A stretch of 64,000 bases of DNA from Algiphilus sp. (GCF_023145115.1 NZ_JAGLEJ010000016.1:1-64000), one strand, 5' to 3'. Shown: positions 15,852 through 24,629, counted from the first letter of the stretch. The notes: generated from the letters alone by a model not told the origin. Made by a program: numbers and translations.

Positions 15852-17216
15852 CTACAGAACGTAGCGGGAGAGATCCTCGTCGGCGGCGACATCGGCGAGC
15901 CGTCCGTCGACATAGGCGGCATCGATCTCGAGCCGTCCCTGCTGGTGATCCGGGGCATCGAACGCCACCTGCTCCATGAGGCGCTCGAGCACGGTGTGCA
16001 GTCGGCGCGCGCCGATGTTCTCGGTGGATTCGTTGACGCGCCAGGCGGTCTCGGCCAGGCGCTGGATGCCGTCCTCGGTGAAGATCACCTCGACCCCCTC
16101 GGTGCCCAGCAGCGCGCGGTACTGCTCGGTGAGCGCATGCCGTGGCTCGGAGAGGATACGCTTGAAGTCCTCCACCTTGAGCGCCTCCAGCTCGACGCGG
16201 ATGGGGAGGCGCCCCTGCAGCTCCGGAATGAGATCCGAGGGCTTGGCGACGTGGAAGGCGCCGCTGGCGATGAACAGGATGTGGTCGGTGCGCACCGAAC
16301 CGTACTTGGTGGAGACGGTGGAGCCCTCGACCAGCGGCAGCAGGTCGCGCTGCACGCCCTCGCGCGAGACGTCGCCGCCACCAGCGTACTCGCCGCGCTT
16401 GCAGACCTTGTCGATCTCGTCGAGGAATACGATGCCGTTCTCCTCGGCGTTCTTCAGGGCCTCGGTCTTGATGGCCTCCTCGTCGACCAGACGCGCAGCC
16501 TCCTCGTCGACCAGCTGCTTCCAGGCGCGGCCGATGGTGACCTTGCGCGACTGCTGGTTCTTGGCCTGCATGTTCTGGAACATGGACTGGAGCTGCTGCG
16601 TCATCTCCTCCATGCCGGGCGGGCCCATGATCTCCATGCGCGGATTGCTGCCCTGCAGGCTGAGCTCGACCTCCTTGTCGTTGAGCTTGCCTTCGCGCAG
16701 CTGCTTGCGGAAGACCTGGCGCGCGGCATTACCCTCGCTCGCCGACTGCGTGCTGCCGGACTCGCCGTACTGCCTGGCCGGCGGCACCAGCGCGTCGAGG
16801 ATCCGCTCCTCGGCGGCATTCTCGGCCTGCGCGCGCACCGCCTCCATGGCGGCCTCGCGCGCGCGCTTCACCGACGCATCGACAAGATCGCGGATGATCG
16901 ACTCGACATCCTTGCCGACATAACCCACTTCGGTGAACTTGGTGGCCTCCACCTTGATGAAGGGTGCCTTCGCCAGCTTCGCGAGCCGACGCGCGATCTC
17001 GGTCTTGCCGACACCGGTGGGGCCGATCATGAGGATGTTCTTCGGCGTGATCTCGGCGCGGATCTCCTCGTCGAGCTGCTGGCGCCGCCAGCGGTTGCGC
17101 AGCGCGATGGCCACCGCGCGCTTGGCGTCGGCCTGGCCGACGATGTGGCGGTCCAGCTCGGCCACGATCTCGCGCGGCGTCATCATGGAACTGGCCGTCT
17201 TGTCCTCGATCTCCAT
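15852..17216 (-). CDS. hslU: ATP-dependent protease ATPase subunit HslU
   Basis: The 454-residue AAA+ unfoldase of the HslUV (ClpYQ) protease. It begins with the PREIVAELDRHIVGQADAKR signature, and the Walker A is GPTGVGKTE (65-73). The pore loop is in KVEATKFTEVGYVGKDVES, the Walker B is IVFLDEIDKVC, sensor and arginine-finger regions are present, and the C-terminus ends LSRYVL, used to dock into HslV. It is 17 bp downstream of hslV in the same operon. It acts in the cytoplasm in protein quality control and heat shock. Confidence 0.97.
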   Translation of the reverse strand: MEIEDKTASSMMTPREIVAELDRHIVGQADAKRAVAIALRNRWRRQQLDEEIRAEITPKNILMIGPTGVGKTEIARRLAKLAKAPFIKVEATKFTEVGYVGKDVESIIRDLVDASVKRAREAAMEAVRAQAENAAEERILDALVPPARQYGESGSTQSASEGNAARQVFRKQLREGKLNDKEVELSLQGSNPRMEIMGPPGMEEMTQQLQSMFQNMQAKNQQSRKVTIGRAWKQLVDEEAARLVDEEAIKTEALKNAEENGIVFLDEIDKVCKRGEYAGGGDVSREGVQRDLLPLVEGSTVSTKYGSVRTDHILFIASGAFHVAKPSDLIPELQGRLPIRVELEALKVEDFKRILSEPRHALTEQYRALLGTEGVEVIFTEDGIQRLAETAWRVNESTENIGARRLHTVLERLMEQVAFDAPDHQQGRLEIDAAYVDGRLADVAADEDLSRYVL

Positions 17217-17233
17217 GCGGGCTCCCGGGTCGA

Positions 17234-17785
17234 TCAGGCCGTCAGCTCGGCGGGGAGCCGTTCGACGGTGATGGAGTGATTGGTATAGATGCAGATGTCG
17301 GCGGCGATGTGCATGGCCTTGTCGACGATCTCGCTGGCCGCCATCTCGGTGTTGTCGTAGAGCGCGCGCGCCGCGGCCTGCGCGAAGGGCCCGCCGGAGC
17401 CGATCGCCATGACGCCGCCCTCGGGATCCATGACATCGCCGTTGCCGGTGATCATCAGTGAGGCCTTGGCGTCGGCCACCAGCAGCATGGCTTCCAGCCG
17501 GCGCAGCATGCGGTCGGTGCGCCAGTCCTTGGCAAGCTCCACTGCCGAGCGCAGGAGATTGCCGCCGTGCTGCTCGAGCTTGCCCTCGAAGCGCTCGAAG
17601 AGGGTGAACGCATCGGCCGTGCCACCGGCGAAGCCGGCCAGCACCTCGCCGTTGTAGAGCCGGCGCACCTTGCGCGCATTGCCCTTGACGGTGGTATTGC
17701 CCATGCTCACCTGACCGTCGCCGCCGATGGCGACCTCGTCGTCGCGGCGGACACAGAGGATGGTGGTGCCGTCGAATTGCTGCAT
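17234..17785 (-). CDS. hslV: ATP-dependent protease subunit HslV
   Basis: The 183-residue proteasome-like peptidase of HslUV. The sequence MQQFDGTTILCVRRDDEVA shows that the catalytic threonine (Thr7 of GTTI) is preceded by a six-residue propeptide that must be removed, rather than just the initiator Met. Further marks are GGDGQVSMGNTTVKGNARK and GSGGPFAQAAARAL. The ATG at 17785 fits the family N-terminus; the open frame further upstream is not used. It precedes hslU by 17 bp. Confidence 0.96.
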   Translation of the reverse strand: MQQFDGTTILCVRRDDEVAIGGDGQVSMGNTTVKGNARKVRRLYNGEVLAGFAGGTADAFTLFERFEGKLEQHGGNLLRSAVELAKDWRTDRMLRRLEAMLLVADAKASLMITGNGDVMDPEGGVMAIGSGGPFAQAAARALYDNTEMAASEIVDKAMHIAADICIYTNHSITVERLPAELTA

Positions 17786-17840
17786 GCGCTGCGCCTTGAT
17801 TCGGGTCCGACCCGTCAATCTTGGGGCGCCGCGCGCGGAA

Positions 17841-18761
17841 TCAAGCGCCGTCTTCGGGTCCGCCCGGCCGGCGCCGGGCGCGTGGATGCGCCCCGCGATA
17901 GACGCGCGCCAGATGGTCGAAATCGAGCTGGGTGTAGATCTGCGTGCTCGACAGGCTGGCATGGCCGAGCAGCTCCTGCACCGCGCGCAGGTCGCCTGAC
18001 CCCTCCAGCATGTGCGTGGCGAAGGCATGGCGCAGCCGGTGCGGATGCACCGGGACGCCCAGCCCCGCCTGCCGGGCGCGCAGCGCCATGCGCTGCTGGA
18101 TGGCGCGGCGCGAAAGACGCGTACCGCGCGACGACACGAACAGCGCCGGACAGTCCGTCCGCGCCAGTCGACCGCGCAGCCGCACCCACGCCGCCAGCGC
18201 GCGCTGTGCCTCCCGCCCCACCGGCACGACGCGCGTCTTGGCCCCCTTGCCGAGCACGCGCAGCTCGTCGCGTGCCCGGAGATCGTCGAGATCCAGCGCC
18301 GCCAGCTCGGACAGGCGCAGGCCGCTGGAATAGAACAGCTCCACCAGGGCGCGGTCGCGGCAGGCCAGCGGACCGTCGTCCTCCGGCGCGACCTCGGCCA
18401 GCGTCCCGGCCTGCTCGCGCGTCAGCGTGCGCGGCAGGCGCCTCTCGCCGCGCGGCGCGCGCAGCCCCTGCGCCGGATTGGCGTCAGCGACGCCCTCGTC
18501 CATGAGCCAGGCGTAGAAGCCGCGGATGCTGGACAGGAAGCGCGCCATGCTGGAGGCCTTGTAGCCGGCGCGCATGCCGGTGGCCACGTAGCGCCGCAGC
18601 AGATGCACATCGACCGCCTCGGTGGCGGTGGCGCCATGGTCGGCGGCGAAGCGGCGGAAGGCATCGAGATCGCGCCGTGCCGCCGCGACACTGTGCGGCG
18701 AACTGCGGCGGAGGTGCTGCAGCGCGTGCAGGTAGCCGTCGACCGCGGCCGCGAGCTCCAC
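17841..18761 (-). CDS. xerC: Tyrosine recombinase XerC
   Basis: A 306-residue site-specific recombinase that resolves chromosome dimers at dif with XerD. The N-terminal SAM-like domain ends at about residue 95. The catalytic domain holds the conserved Arg in SSGLRLSELAALDL, Lys in GKGAKTRVVPVG, HxxR in HPHRLRHAFATHML, the second His in LLGHASLSST, and the Tyr nucleophile in STQIYTQLD. The GTG at 18761 starts two bases after the DUF484 stop, consistent with coupling. The gene order dapF-DUF484-xerC matches E. coli, which argues for XerC rather than a mobile integrase. Confidence 0.93.
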   Translation of the reverse strand: MELAAAVDGYLHALQHLRRSSPHSVAAARRDLDAFRRFAADHGATATEAVDVHLLRRYVATGMRAGYKASSMARFLSSIRGFYAWLMDEGVADANPAQGLRAPRGERRLPRTLTREQAGTLAEVAPEDDGPLACRDRALVELFYSSGLRLSELAALDLDDLRARDELRVLGKGAKTRVVPVGREAQRALAAWVRLRGRLARTDCPALFVSSRGTRLSRRAIQQRMALRARQAGLGVPVHPHRLRHAFATHMLEGSGDLRAVQELLGHASLSSTQIYTQLDFDHLARVYRGAHPRARRRPGGPEDGA

Positions 18762-18763
18762 GG

Positions 18764-19468
18764 TCAGCCCAGGCGCGCGCGCAGGCTGCTGGCGAGAAGC
18801 TCGGCGAGCATCTCCAGGAAGAGCTTGCCCTGGTCGGCCTGGAACCGCTCCGCATCGTCGGCGCCCAGCACCAGCAGGCCGAGCGTCTCGCGCTTGTCGA
18901 TGGGCACCACCGCGGCCGAGGCCGGAAGGCTGGCGGCGCGCGGGAAGATCAGCCGCGCGCGCTCGGCGTCGAGCGGGCCGGTCTCGATGAGCCGCGTCCG
19001 GAAGCTGTTGTCGAAGGCGCGCGCAACGCTGCCCTTGGCATCGATGCGCGTCAGGCCGTCGATGTCGGTGCGGCGCAGCTTGCTGGCGAGCACGCCGAGA
19101 AAAATCGCGTCGATGGCGAACTCCTCGCGCAGCATGCGGCGCAGGCTGTCGACCATGCCGGCGAGGGTCGGCGCGCGCAGCAGCAGCTGCGCCACCTTCA
19201 TGACCTTGCGCGCGCGCACCTCGTTGTCCTGCGCGGTGTCGGTGAGCTGACTCAGGCGCGCTTCCAGGCGGGCGTTCTTGGCGCGCAGCCATTCGACCTG
19301 TCGCTCGATGAGCGAGGTGGCGTGTCCGCTCTCGTGCTGGAGGTCGGCCTCCTCCAGCACGTCCGGATGGCGGTCGAAGAACTCGGGATGCGCGATCAGC
19401 CACGCGCGCACCGCGTTCTCGTCGAGCTCCGGAGGCTTGTCGCCGGAACGGGCTACGGATTCGGCCAT
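18764..19468 (-). CDS. DUF484 family protein (YigA-like)
   Basis: A 234-residue cytoplasmic protein with the DUF484 N-terminus (AWLIAHPEFFDRHPDVLEEA), a short coiled coil (about 50-75: ERQVEWLRAKNARLEARLSQ), and a GAF-like C-terminal half ending with VPIDKRETLGLLVLGADD. It sits between dapF and xerC, the position of yigA in E. coli. The function is unknown. The ATG at 19468 overlaps the dapF end by 16 bases; a GTG at 19477 is an alternative start. Confidence 0.87.
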   Translation of the reverse strand: MAESVARSGDKPPELDENAVRAWLIAHPEFFDRHPDVLEEADLQHESGHATSLIERQVEWLRAKNARLEARLSQLTDTAQDNEVRARKVMKVAQLLLRAPTLAGMVDSLRRMLREEFAIDAIFLGVLASKLRRTDIDGLTRIDAKGSVARAFDNSFRTRLIETGPLDAERARLIFPRAASLPASAAVVPIDKRETLGLLVLGADDAERFQADQGKLFLEMLAELLASSLRARLG

Positions 19469-20322
19469 TGCAGACACCCGTCGTAGACATGGGTCGCCGG
19501 TCCGGTCATGCGGATCGGCACATCCGGTGAGGATAGCGAACCGCTCCAGGCGATGCGCAGCTCGCCGCCGCGCAGCGCCAGCCGCACGTCATCGTCGACC
19601 ACGCCACGGAGCATGCCCGCCACCGCCGCGGCGCAGGCGCCGCTGCCGCACGCCAGCGTTTCGCCGGCGCCGCGCTCGTAGACGCGCAATCGGGCGTGGC
19701 CGCGGTCGAGCACCTGCAGGAAGCCCACATTCACCGACGCCGGAAACAGCGGCATGGCCTGCAGCGCGGCACCCAGCGCGGCGACCGGTGCGGCGTCGAC
19801 ATCGTCGACCAGCGTCACCGCGTGCGGATTGCCGAGCTGCACGAGGCCGAAGCAATGCACGCCGAAGCCCGGCACGTCGATGTCGTAGGTCGCCGCCGGG
19901 ACCGCGTCCAGCGTGCTGGGCAGCGCGGCCGGCCGCAGCTCCGGTGCCGCGAGCTCGACGGTGAACACGGTATCGGCCTCGCGGCGCAGCATCATGCGCG
20001 TGTCGCTGGTCCGCACCCGGAGCTGCGGCCGGTCGGACAGACCGCGGCGGGCGATGAACAGCGCCAGGCAGCGCGCACCGTTGCCGCACTGACCGGAAGG
20101 ACTGCCGTCGGCATTGTAGATGCGGTAGTCGAAGTCGACGCCGCTCTCGCCGGGCGGATCGACCACCAGCACCTGATCCGCGCCGACGCCGAGATGCCGG
20201 TCGCACAGCCATTGCAGCTGGGCCGCCGTGGGCGTGAACGGCGCCGCGGTGGCGTCCACCACCACGAAGTCGTTGCCCAGCCCGTGCATCTTCGCGAAGC
20301 GCAGCTCGCCGCCGGCGCTCAT
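19453..20322 (-). CDS. dapF: Diaminopimelate epimerase
   Basis: A 289-residue PLP-independent racemase that converts LL- to meso-diaminopimelate for lysine and peptidoglycan. The two catalytic cysteines are in PSGQCGNGARCLA and TLACGSGACAAAV. The N-terminal signature is FAKMHGLGNDFVVVD, with YNADGSPSGQCG and NPHAV also present. The start overlaps the stop of the haloalkane dehalogenase gene (ATGA), and its own 3' end overlaps the DUF484 start. Confidence 0.97.
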   Translation of the reverse strand: MSAGGELRFAKMHGLGNDFVVVDATAAPFTPTAAQLQWLCDRHLGVGADQVLVVDPPGESGVDFDYRIYNADGSPSGQCGNGARCLALFIARRGLSDRPQLRVRTSDTRMMLRREADTVFTVELAAPELRPAALPSTLDAVPAATYDIDVPGFGVHCFGLVQLGNPHAVTLVDDVDAAPVAALGAALQAMPLFPASVNVGFLQVLDRGHARLRVYERGAGETLACGSGACAAAVAGMLRGVVDDDVRLALRGGELRIAWSGSLSSPDVPIRMTGPATHVYDGCLQWPNP

Positions 20323-21230
20323 CGCGGCAGCCCTGCGTCGCTCGCATCGCCCGCGATCAGCGCGATGATGCGCCGCGCCAGCTCGGGCCCCTGATCCTCC
20401 TGGATGAAGTGCCCGCCGGGAAGCCGATCGTGCGCCTGCCCGGCGGCGCCGGGAATGTGCGTCTGCAGCGCGCGATCGGCCCGGCCGAGGATGGGATCGC
20501 CGGCACCGAAGACCGTCAGGAACGGCTTGTGGAAGTTGCCCAGCGCCGCCCAGGCTGCGCGGTTGGCCGGCGCGGCCGGATCATCCGGCGTGATGGGCAC
20601 CAGCGCCGGGAATGCGCGCGCGCCGGCCTTGTAGCGCGCATTCGGATAGGGCGCGTCGTAGGCCCGGCGCTCGGCCGGCGTCAGCTTGCGTGCCGAGCCC
20701 ACGTCGACGATGCGGCCGATGGGGAACACCGGCGCATGGCGCGCGAAGCTGCGCCACAGATGGAAGGCCATCGGCACGCCACGGTCGCCGGTGGGCAGCA
20801 TGCCGTTGCCCACGACGATGCGCGCGAAGCGCTCCGGATGCTCGCCGGCAATGCGCAGCCCGAGCAGCGACCCCCAGTCCTGGCAGAAGAGCGTGATGTC
20901 GCGCAGCGCCTGCGCCTCCATCCATGCCCACAGCCAGTCGACGTGCCGCTGATAGCTGTAATCGGCGATCCGCCGCGGCTTGTCCGAGCGCCCGAAACCG
21001 ATGAGATCGGGAGCGATCGCGCGCAGCCCGGCATCGGCCAGCAGCGGCATCATGTGCCGGTAGAGATAGCTCCAGGTGGGCTCGCCGTGCAGCAGCAGGA
21101 CCACCGCGCCGTCGGCGGGTCCGGCCTCGACATGCGCCATGCGCAGACCATCGACCTCGGTGTAGACCGGCTCCCAGGGGAAGTCGGGCAGATCGGCAAA
21201 GCGCTCGTCGGGCGTTCGCAACGCGTCCAT
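20319..21230 (-). CDS. Haloalkane dehalogenase (DhlA-type, HLD-I)
   Basis: A 303-residue alpha/beta-hydrolase that should replace halogen on alkyl halides by hydroxyl. Marks are HGEPTWSYLYRHMMPLLA (oxyanion and halide-site region), GFGRSDKP, the nucleophile Asp followed by Trp in CQDWGSLLGLR, and the catalytic His in GGHFIQED. The acid is probably Asp in VFGAGDPILG. HGEPTW rather than HGNPTS places it with the DhlA group. A second halide-stabilising Trp in the cap is not certain, so a related hydrolase is possible. The ATG at 21230 opens an operon that runs into dapF, an unusual partner that probably shares transcription only. Confidence 0.85.
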   Translation of the reverse strand: MDALRTPDERFADLPDFPWEPVYTEVDGLRMAHVEAGPADGAVVLLLHGEPTWSYLYRHMMPLLADAGLRAIAPDLIGFGRSDKPRRIADYSYQRHVDWLWAWMEAQALRDITLFCQDWGSLLGLRIAGEHPERFARIVVGNGMLPTGDRGVPMAFHLWRSFARHAPVFPIGRIVDVGSARKLTPAERRAYDAPYPNARYKAGARAFPALVPITPDDPAAPANRAAWAALGNFHKPFLTVFGAGDPILGRADRALQTHIPGAAGQAHDRLPGGHFIQEDQGPELARRIIALIAGDASDAGLPR

Positions 21231-21326
21231 GACAGCTCCGGGGACCGGCTCGGGCGCCCCGCGGCGCGTTGCCGGGGGCTGAAGCCACATGATAGAAGGC
21301 ACCATCCAATCGCAAGGGGCGCGCGC

Positions 21327-22382
21327 ATGCAAGTGCTGGGACTCGACATCGGCTTCGGTTTCACCAAGGTGACCGATGGTCGGAGTCATCAGATCTTCAA
21401 GTCCGTCGTCGGCGAGGCGGCGGAGGCGGCCTTCACCAACACCATCAGCCCGGACGGCGAACCCGGCGCCCATCGTCAGATCGCCATCGGGGACGAGTCC
21501 TACTTCGTGGGTGAAACCGCCGAAGCCGGATCGCGTGGCCGCGGCTTCACGCTCGACCAGCAGCAGCTGCTGTCGCGCTACGCGCGTGTGCTCGCCGCCA
21601 CCGCGATCGCGCCGCTGGTGCCCTCAGGCGAACCGCTGCGGGTGGTGACCGGACTGCCCATCAGTTTCCTGCGGCGCCATCGCGACGGCCTGGCCGCGCT
21701 GCTGCAGCAGCGCCAGCAGGTGACCATCACGCGCGCCGACGGCAGTACCGAGGACAAGCAGATCCACATCGAGAAGGTGCGCGTGATCCCGCAGCCCTTC
21801 GGCGCCCTGTTCCATCACATGCTCAATCCGCAGGGCAAGATCGGGGCGCAGCGCTTCATCAAGGAGAAGATCGGCGTCATCGACATCGGCTTCCGCACGG
21901 CCGACTACGCCATCTCCGACCGCACGCGCTACTCGGAGCGCGGCTCGCAGTCGTCCGATGCGGGCATCTCGCTCGCATACACCGCCATCGCCAATGCGCT
22001 CACCGAACAGGCGGGCGTGCAGGTCGAGCTGTACCGGCTCTACGAGGCGGTCGAGCGCGGCAGCATCAAGATCAAGGGCAAGCGCTACGACCTCACCAAG
22101 CTCACCGAGCGCGCGTTCCGCGCCCTAGCGACGCGCATCTCCAACGAGATCAACCGGCTCTGGGCGGACGACTGGGATCTCGATGCCGTGGTGATCGCGG
22201 GCGGTGGCGGCGCCACCCTGCTGCCCTACCTGCAGCCCCTGATCGAGCACGAGCTGCTGCCGGTGGCGGCGGACGAAGACACGCGCCTGCTCAACGTCTA
22301 CGGCTACCAGAAGTACGCCCGCCACCTCTGGCCCGACACCGCAGGAGCGACTCCGCCGGCAGCGGCCAAGAGCACGGGCTGA
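21327..22382 (+). CDS. ParM/StbA-like actin family ATPase (orphan)
   Basis: A 351-residue actin-fold ATPase. Phosphate-1 loop: VLGLDIGFGFTKVTDG. Phosphate-2: KIGVIDIGFRTADY. Adenosine motif: VVIAGGGGATLLPYL. This is the pattern of plasmid-segregation ParM/StbA and Alp proteins, with an Alp-type N-terminal domain. AAGGGG precedes the ATG. No ParR-like DNA-binding gene or centromere-like repeat array is beside it, and neighbours are ordinary chromosomal genes. It is divergent from the haloalkane dehalogenase gene and convergent with the kinase gene. It may form filaments for a purpose other than plasmid segregation; that is inference. Confidence 0.82.
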   Translation: MQVLGLDIGFGFTKVTDGRSHQIFKSVVGEAAEAAFTNTISPDGEPGAHRQIAIGDESYFVGETAEAGSRGRGFTLDQQQLLSRYARVLAATAIAPLVPSGEPLRVVTGLPISFLRRHRDGLAALLQQRQQVTITRADGSTEDKQIHIEKVRVIPQPFGALFHHMLNPQGKIGAQRFIKEKIGVIDIGFRTADYAISDRTRYSERGSQSSDAGISLAYTAIANALTEQAGVQVELYRLYEAVERGSIKIKGKRYDLTKLTERAFRALATRISNEINRLWADDWDLDAVVIAGGGGATLLPYLQPLIEHELLPVAADEDTRLLNVYGYQKYARHLWPDTAGATPPAAAKSTG

Positions 22383-22388
22383 GCCCGT

Positions 22389-23597
22389 TCAGCAGCTCGC
22401 CGGCTCGCAGCCGGCGGGCCGGTCGTCGGCGACGCCGTCGGCCGGGGGACGGAGCTCGGGAAGGTGGATCCGCACCTCGCATCCACCGTCCGCGGATGCA
22501 TCGATGGTGATCCGGCCGCCGTGCTGCTCGGCGATGCGCCGGCACACGGACAGGCCGATGCCGCTGCCCGGATACTCGCTTTCGCCGTGCAGGCGCCGGA
22601 AGATGCCGAACACCGCCTCGCGGTGCTCGCTGGGGATGCCGATGCCGTTGTCGGCCACGACGATTTCCCAGCCCTCGTCGGTGCGCCGCGCAGCGATGCG
22701 CACCACCGGCGTGCGGCCCTCGGGGCAGAACTTGATGGCGTTGGCGATGAGGTTCTGGAACAGCAGCACGGTGTGGCTCGGGCGCACGCGCATGCTCGGC
22801 ATCTGCCCGACCTCGACGCGTGCATCGCGCTCCCGGACCGCGCTGTGCAGGTTGCGCAGGGCCTCGTCGACGCAGTTCGCCAGTGGCACCAGCAGCCGCG
22901 GCTCGCTGTCCTGTTCGAGGCGCGCCATGGTGAGCAGGTCGTCGACCATCCGGCTCATGCGGCGCGCCGAGTCGGAGATGAAGGACAGGTACTCCCGCGC
23001 GTCGCCGGTGAGCGCATCGCGGTGCTGCTTCTCCAGCAGCTCGGAGAACGAGCGCACCGCGCGCAGCGGCGCCTTGAGATCGTGCGCGGCGACGTGCGCA
23101 TACTCCTCGAGATCCCGGTTGGACTGCTTCAGCCGGTCGACGGTGCGCGCCAGCTCCGCGGCGGTGCGCCGGTGCGCATCGGACTCGGCAACCAGCTTGC
23201 GGTTCATGGCCTCGAGTTCTTCGGGACTGCGGAAGGCGAGCAGCCGTGGCGCCCAGCGCACGAGCAGCACCACCGTCGTCACCGAGATGATGGCGGCGAG
23301 CAGCTTGAACATGCCTTCGAGGTAGTAGATCGGATACCACATCGTCACCGCGCCGAAGATGTGGGTCACGCCGCAGGCCGTGATGAAGCAGGCGAAGTAG
23401 ATCAGCACGCCGCGCAGCACCTGCTCCATGTGCGGACGCCTGCGCGCGAAGAACAGCAGGATCGCGGGAATGGCCAGGTAGGCCGCCGCCAGCAGCCCGT
23501 CGGACAACACGTGCAGCGCGATCAGGTCGGGCCGCAGGAACAGGCAGGTGCTATGGGGCAGGAAGGGCGTGGCGAACAGGGCCAGCAACCAGTCCAT
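22389..23597 (-). CDS. Sensor histidine kinase with ethylene-receptor-like membrane domain
   Basis: A 402-residue membrane kinase. The first 115 residues form three hydrophobic helices matching plant ETR1: SDGLLAAAYLAIP (Asp33 and Tyr40 align with ETR1 Asp25 and Tyr32) and FITACGVTH, with Cys75 and His79 at the exact spacing of the copper ligands Cys65 and His69. A coiled linker follows (about 125-165), then HisKA with the phospho-histidine in HVAAHDLKAPLRA (His172), and HATPase motifs LIANAIKF (N box), VADNGIGIP (G1) and GSGIGLSVCRR (G2). There is no GAF domain. It starts 12 bp after the receiver-GGDEF gene, a likely partner. Confidence 0.9.
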   Translation of the reverse strand: MDWLLALFATPFLPHSTCLFLRPDLIALHVLSDGLLAAAYLAIPAILLFFARRRPHMEQVLRGVLIYFACFITACGVTHIFGAVTMWYPIYYLEGMFKLLAAIISVTTVVLLVRWAPRLLAFRSPEELEAMNRKLVAESDAHRRTAAELARTVDRLKQSNRDLEEYAHVAAHDLKAPLRAVRSFSELLEKQHRDALTGDAREYLSFISDSARRMSRMVDDLLTMARLEQDSEPRLLVPLANCVDEALRNLHSAVRERDARVEVGQMPSMRVRPSHTVLLFQNLIANAIKFCPEGRTPVVRIAARRTDEGWEIVVADNGIGIPSEHREAVFGIFRRLHGESEYPGSGIGLSVCRRIAEQHGGRITIDASADGGCEVRIHLPELRPPADGVADDRPAGCEPASC

Positions 23598-23609
23598 GGC
23601 GCGCTCGCA

Positions 23610-24629
23610 CTAGAGACGCGCGCCGCGATGCGGCCGGGGCGCATGCCCGTGACGCCCTGCGGTGACCAGCGTCGCGGCACCCGTTTCATCGTGCCGCATG
23701 GCGCCGGTCTCGGCCATGCGCGGCCGGCCGTCGCTATCGGCCTTGGCGCGGTACATCGCAGCGTCGGCCTTGCGCAGCAGCTCGGTGAGCGAGCTGCCGT
23801 GCGCCGGCCAGCAGGCATAGCCCGCACTCACCCGCAGCGGCTCCGGCAGCACCCGCTCCGCGGCGGCCTCCACGCCGGTCATCATGCGCGCGACCACGGC
23901 CTCGACCGCGCGCGCGTCCCCGATGGGCGCAAGCAGCGCGACGAATTCGTCGCCGCCGTAGCGCGCGATCATGTCGCCCAGTCGGCAACTGCGACGCAGA
24001 GCCTCGGCGACGGCCTGGAGCGCGCTGTCCCCGGTGGCGTGGCCATGGGTGTCGTTCAGCCGCTTGAAATTGTCGAGATCGAACCATGCGATGGCGAGGC
24101 TGTGTCCGTCACGCTCGGCGCGGGCATGCGCCATGTCGAAGCATTCCGTCAGCAGTTCGCGGTTGGGCAGCCCGGTGAGCGCGTCGTGCAGGGCATGCTG
24201 GCGGGCGCGCTCGGCGTCCTCCCGCAGGCGGTTGAGGCACGCCTGGCGCCCGATCGCGCGCCGGATGTCGCGGATCAGGCCACCGGCGAGGAGTTCGTCC
24301 TTGACCACGTAGTCCTGCACGCTGGCGCTCATCGCGCTCAGCACGAAGGCCTCGTCGCGCATGCTGGTGACGATGACGATGGCGGTGTGCGGCGCGTTCT
24401 CGCGCATGGCACGCACGCAGTCGATGCAGCTGCCGTCGGGCAGATGCAGATCCAGCAGGATGGCATCGAATCCGCCTTCCTCCAGGGACGCACGCGCCCC
24501 GGCGAGGGTATCGGCATGCGTCAGGTCGATGACGACATCGGCCGCGTCCTGCTCCAGCGCCGCGCGCGTGAGGCGCGCATCGGCCGGATTGTCCTCTACC
24601 AGCAGCAGACGCAGGCGGTCGGCGCTCAC
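23610..24629 (-). CDS. Response regulator with GGDEF domain (diguanylate cyclase)
   Basis: A 339-residue two-domain protein. The receiver domain (about 5-125) has the acidic pair in LLVEDNPADA, phospho-acceptor Asp60 in DAILLDLHLPDG and the conserved Lys in VVKDELL. The GGDEF domain begins at LHDALTGLPNRELL, has DLDNFKRLNDTHGH and the intact active site RYGGDEFVALL, with an RLGD product-inhibition site five residues upstream. It should make cyclic di-GMP in response to phosphorylation. The GTG at 24629 has GGAGG seven bases upstream. It is the first gene of the pair with the ethylene-receptor-like kinase. Confidence 0.92.
   Translation of the reverse strand: MSADRLRLLLVEDNPADARLTRAALEQDAADVVIDLTHADTLAGARASLEEGGFDAILLDLHLPDGSCIDCVRAMRENAPHTAIVIVTSMRDEAFVLSAMSASVQDYVVKDELLAGGLIRDIRRAIGRQACLNRLREDAERARQHALHDALTGLPNRELLTECFDMAHARAERDGHSLAIAWFDLDNFKRLNDTHGHATGDSALQAVAEALRRSCRLGDMIARYGGDEFVALLAPIGDARAVEAVVARMMTGVEAAAERVLPEPLRVSAGYACWPAHGSSLTELLRKADAAMYRAKADSDGRPRMAETGAMRHDETGAATLVTAGRHGHAPRPHRGARL

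Noticed and set aside
17841..18761. The tyrosine recombinase as sign of an integrated element
   Set aside because: Its place after dapF and DUF484 is the chromosomal xerC position, and no other mobile-element genes or attachment repeats were seen.
22374..22388. ACGGGCT-G-AGCCCGT palindrome between the ParM-like and kinase genes as a terminator
   Set aside because: The true stem is about 5 bp without U-tract; too weak to list as a feature.
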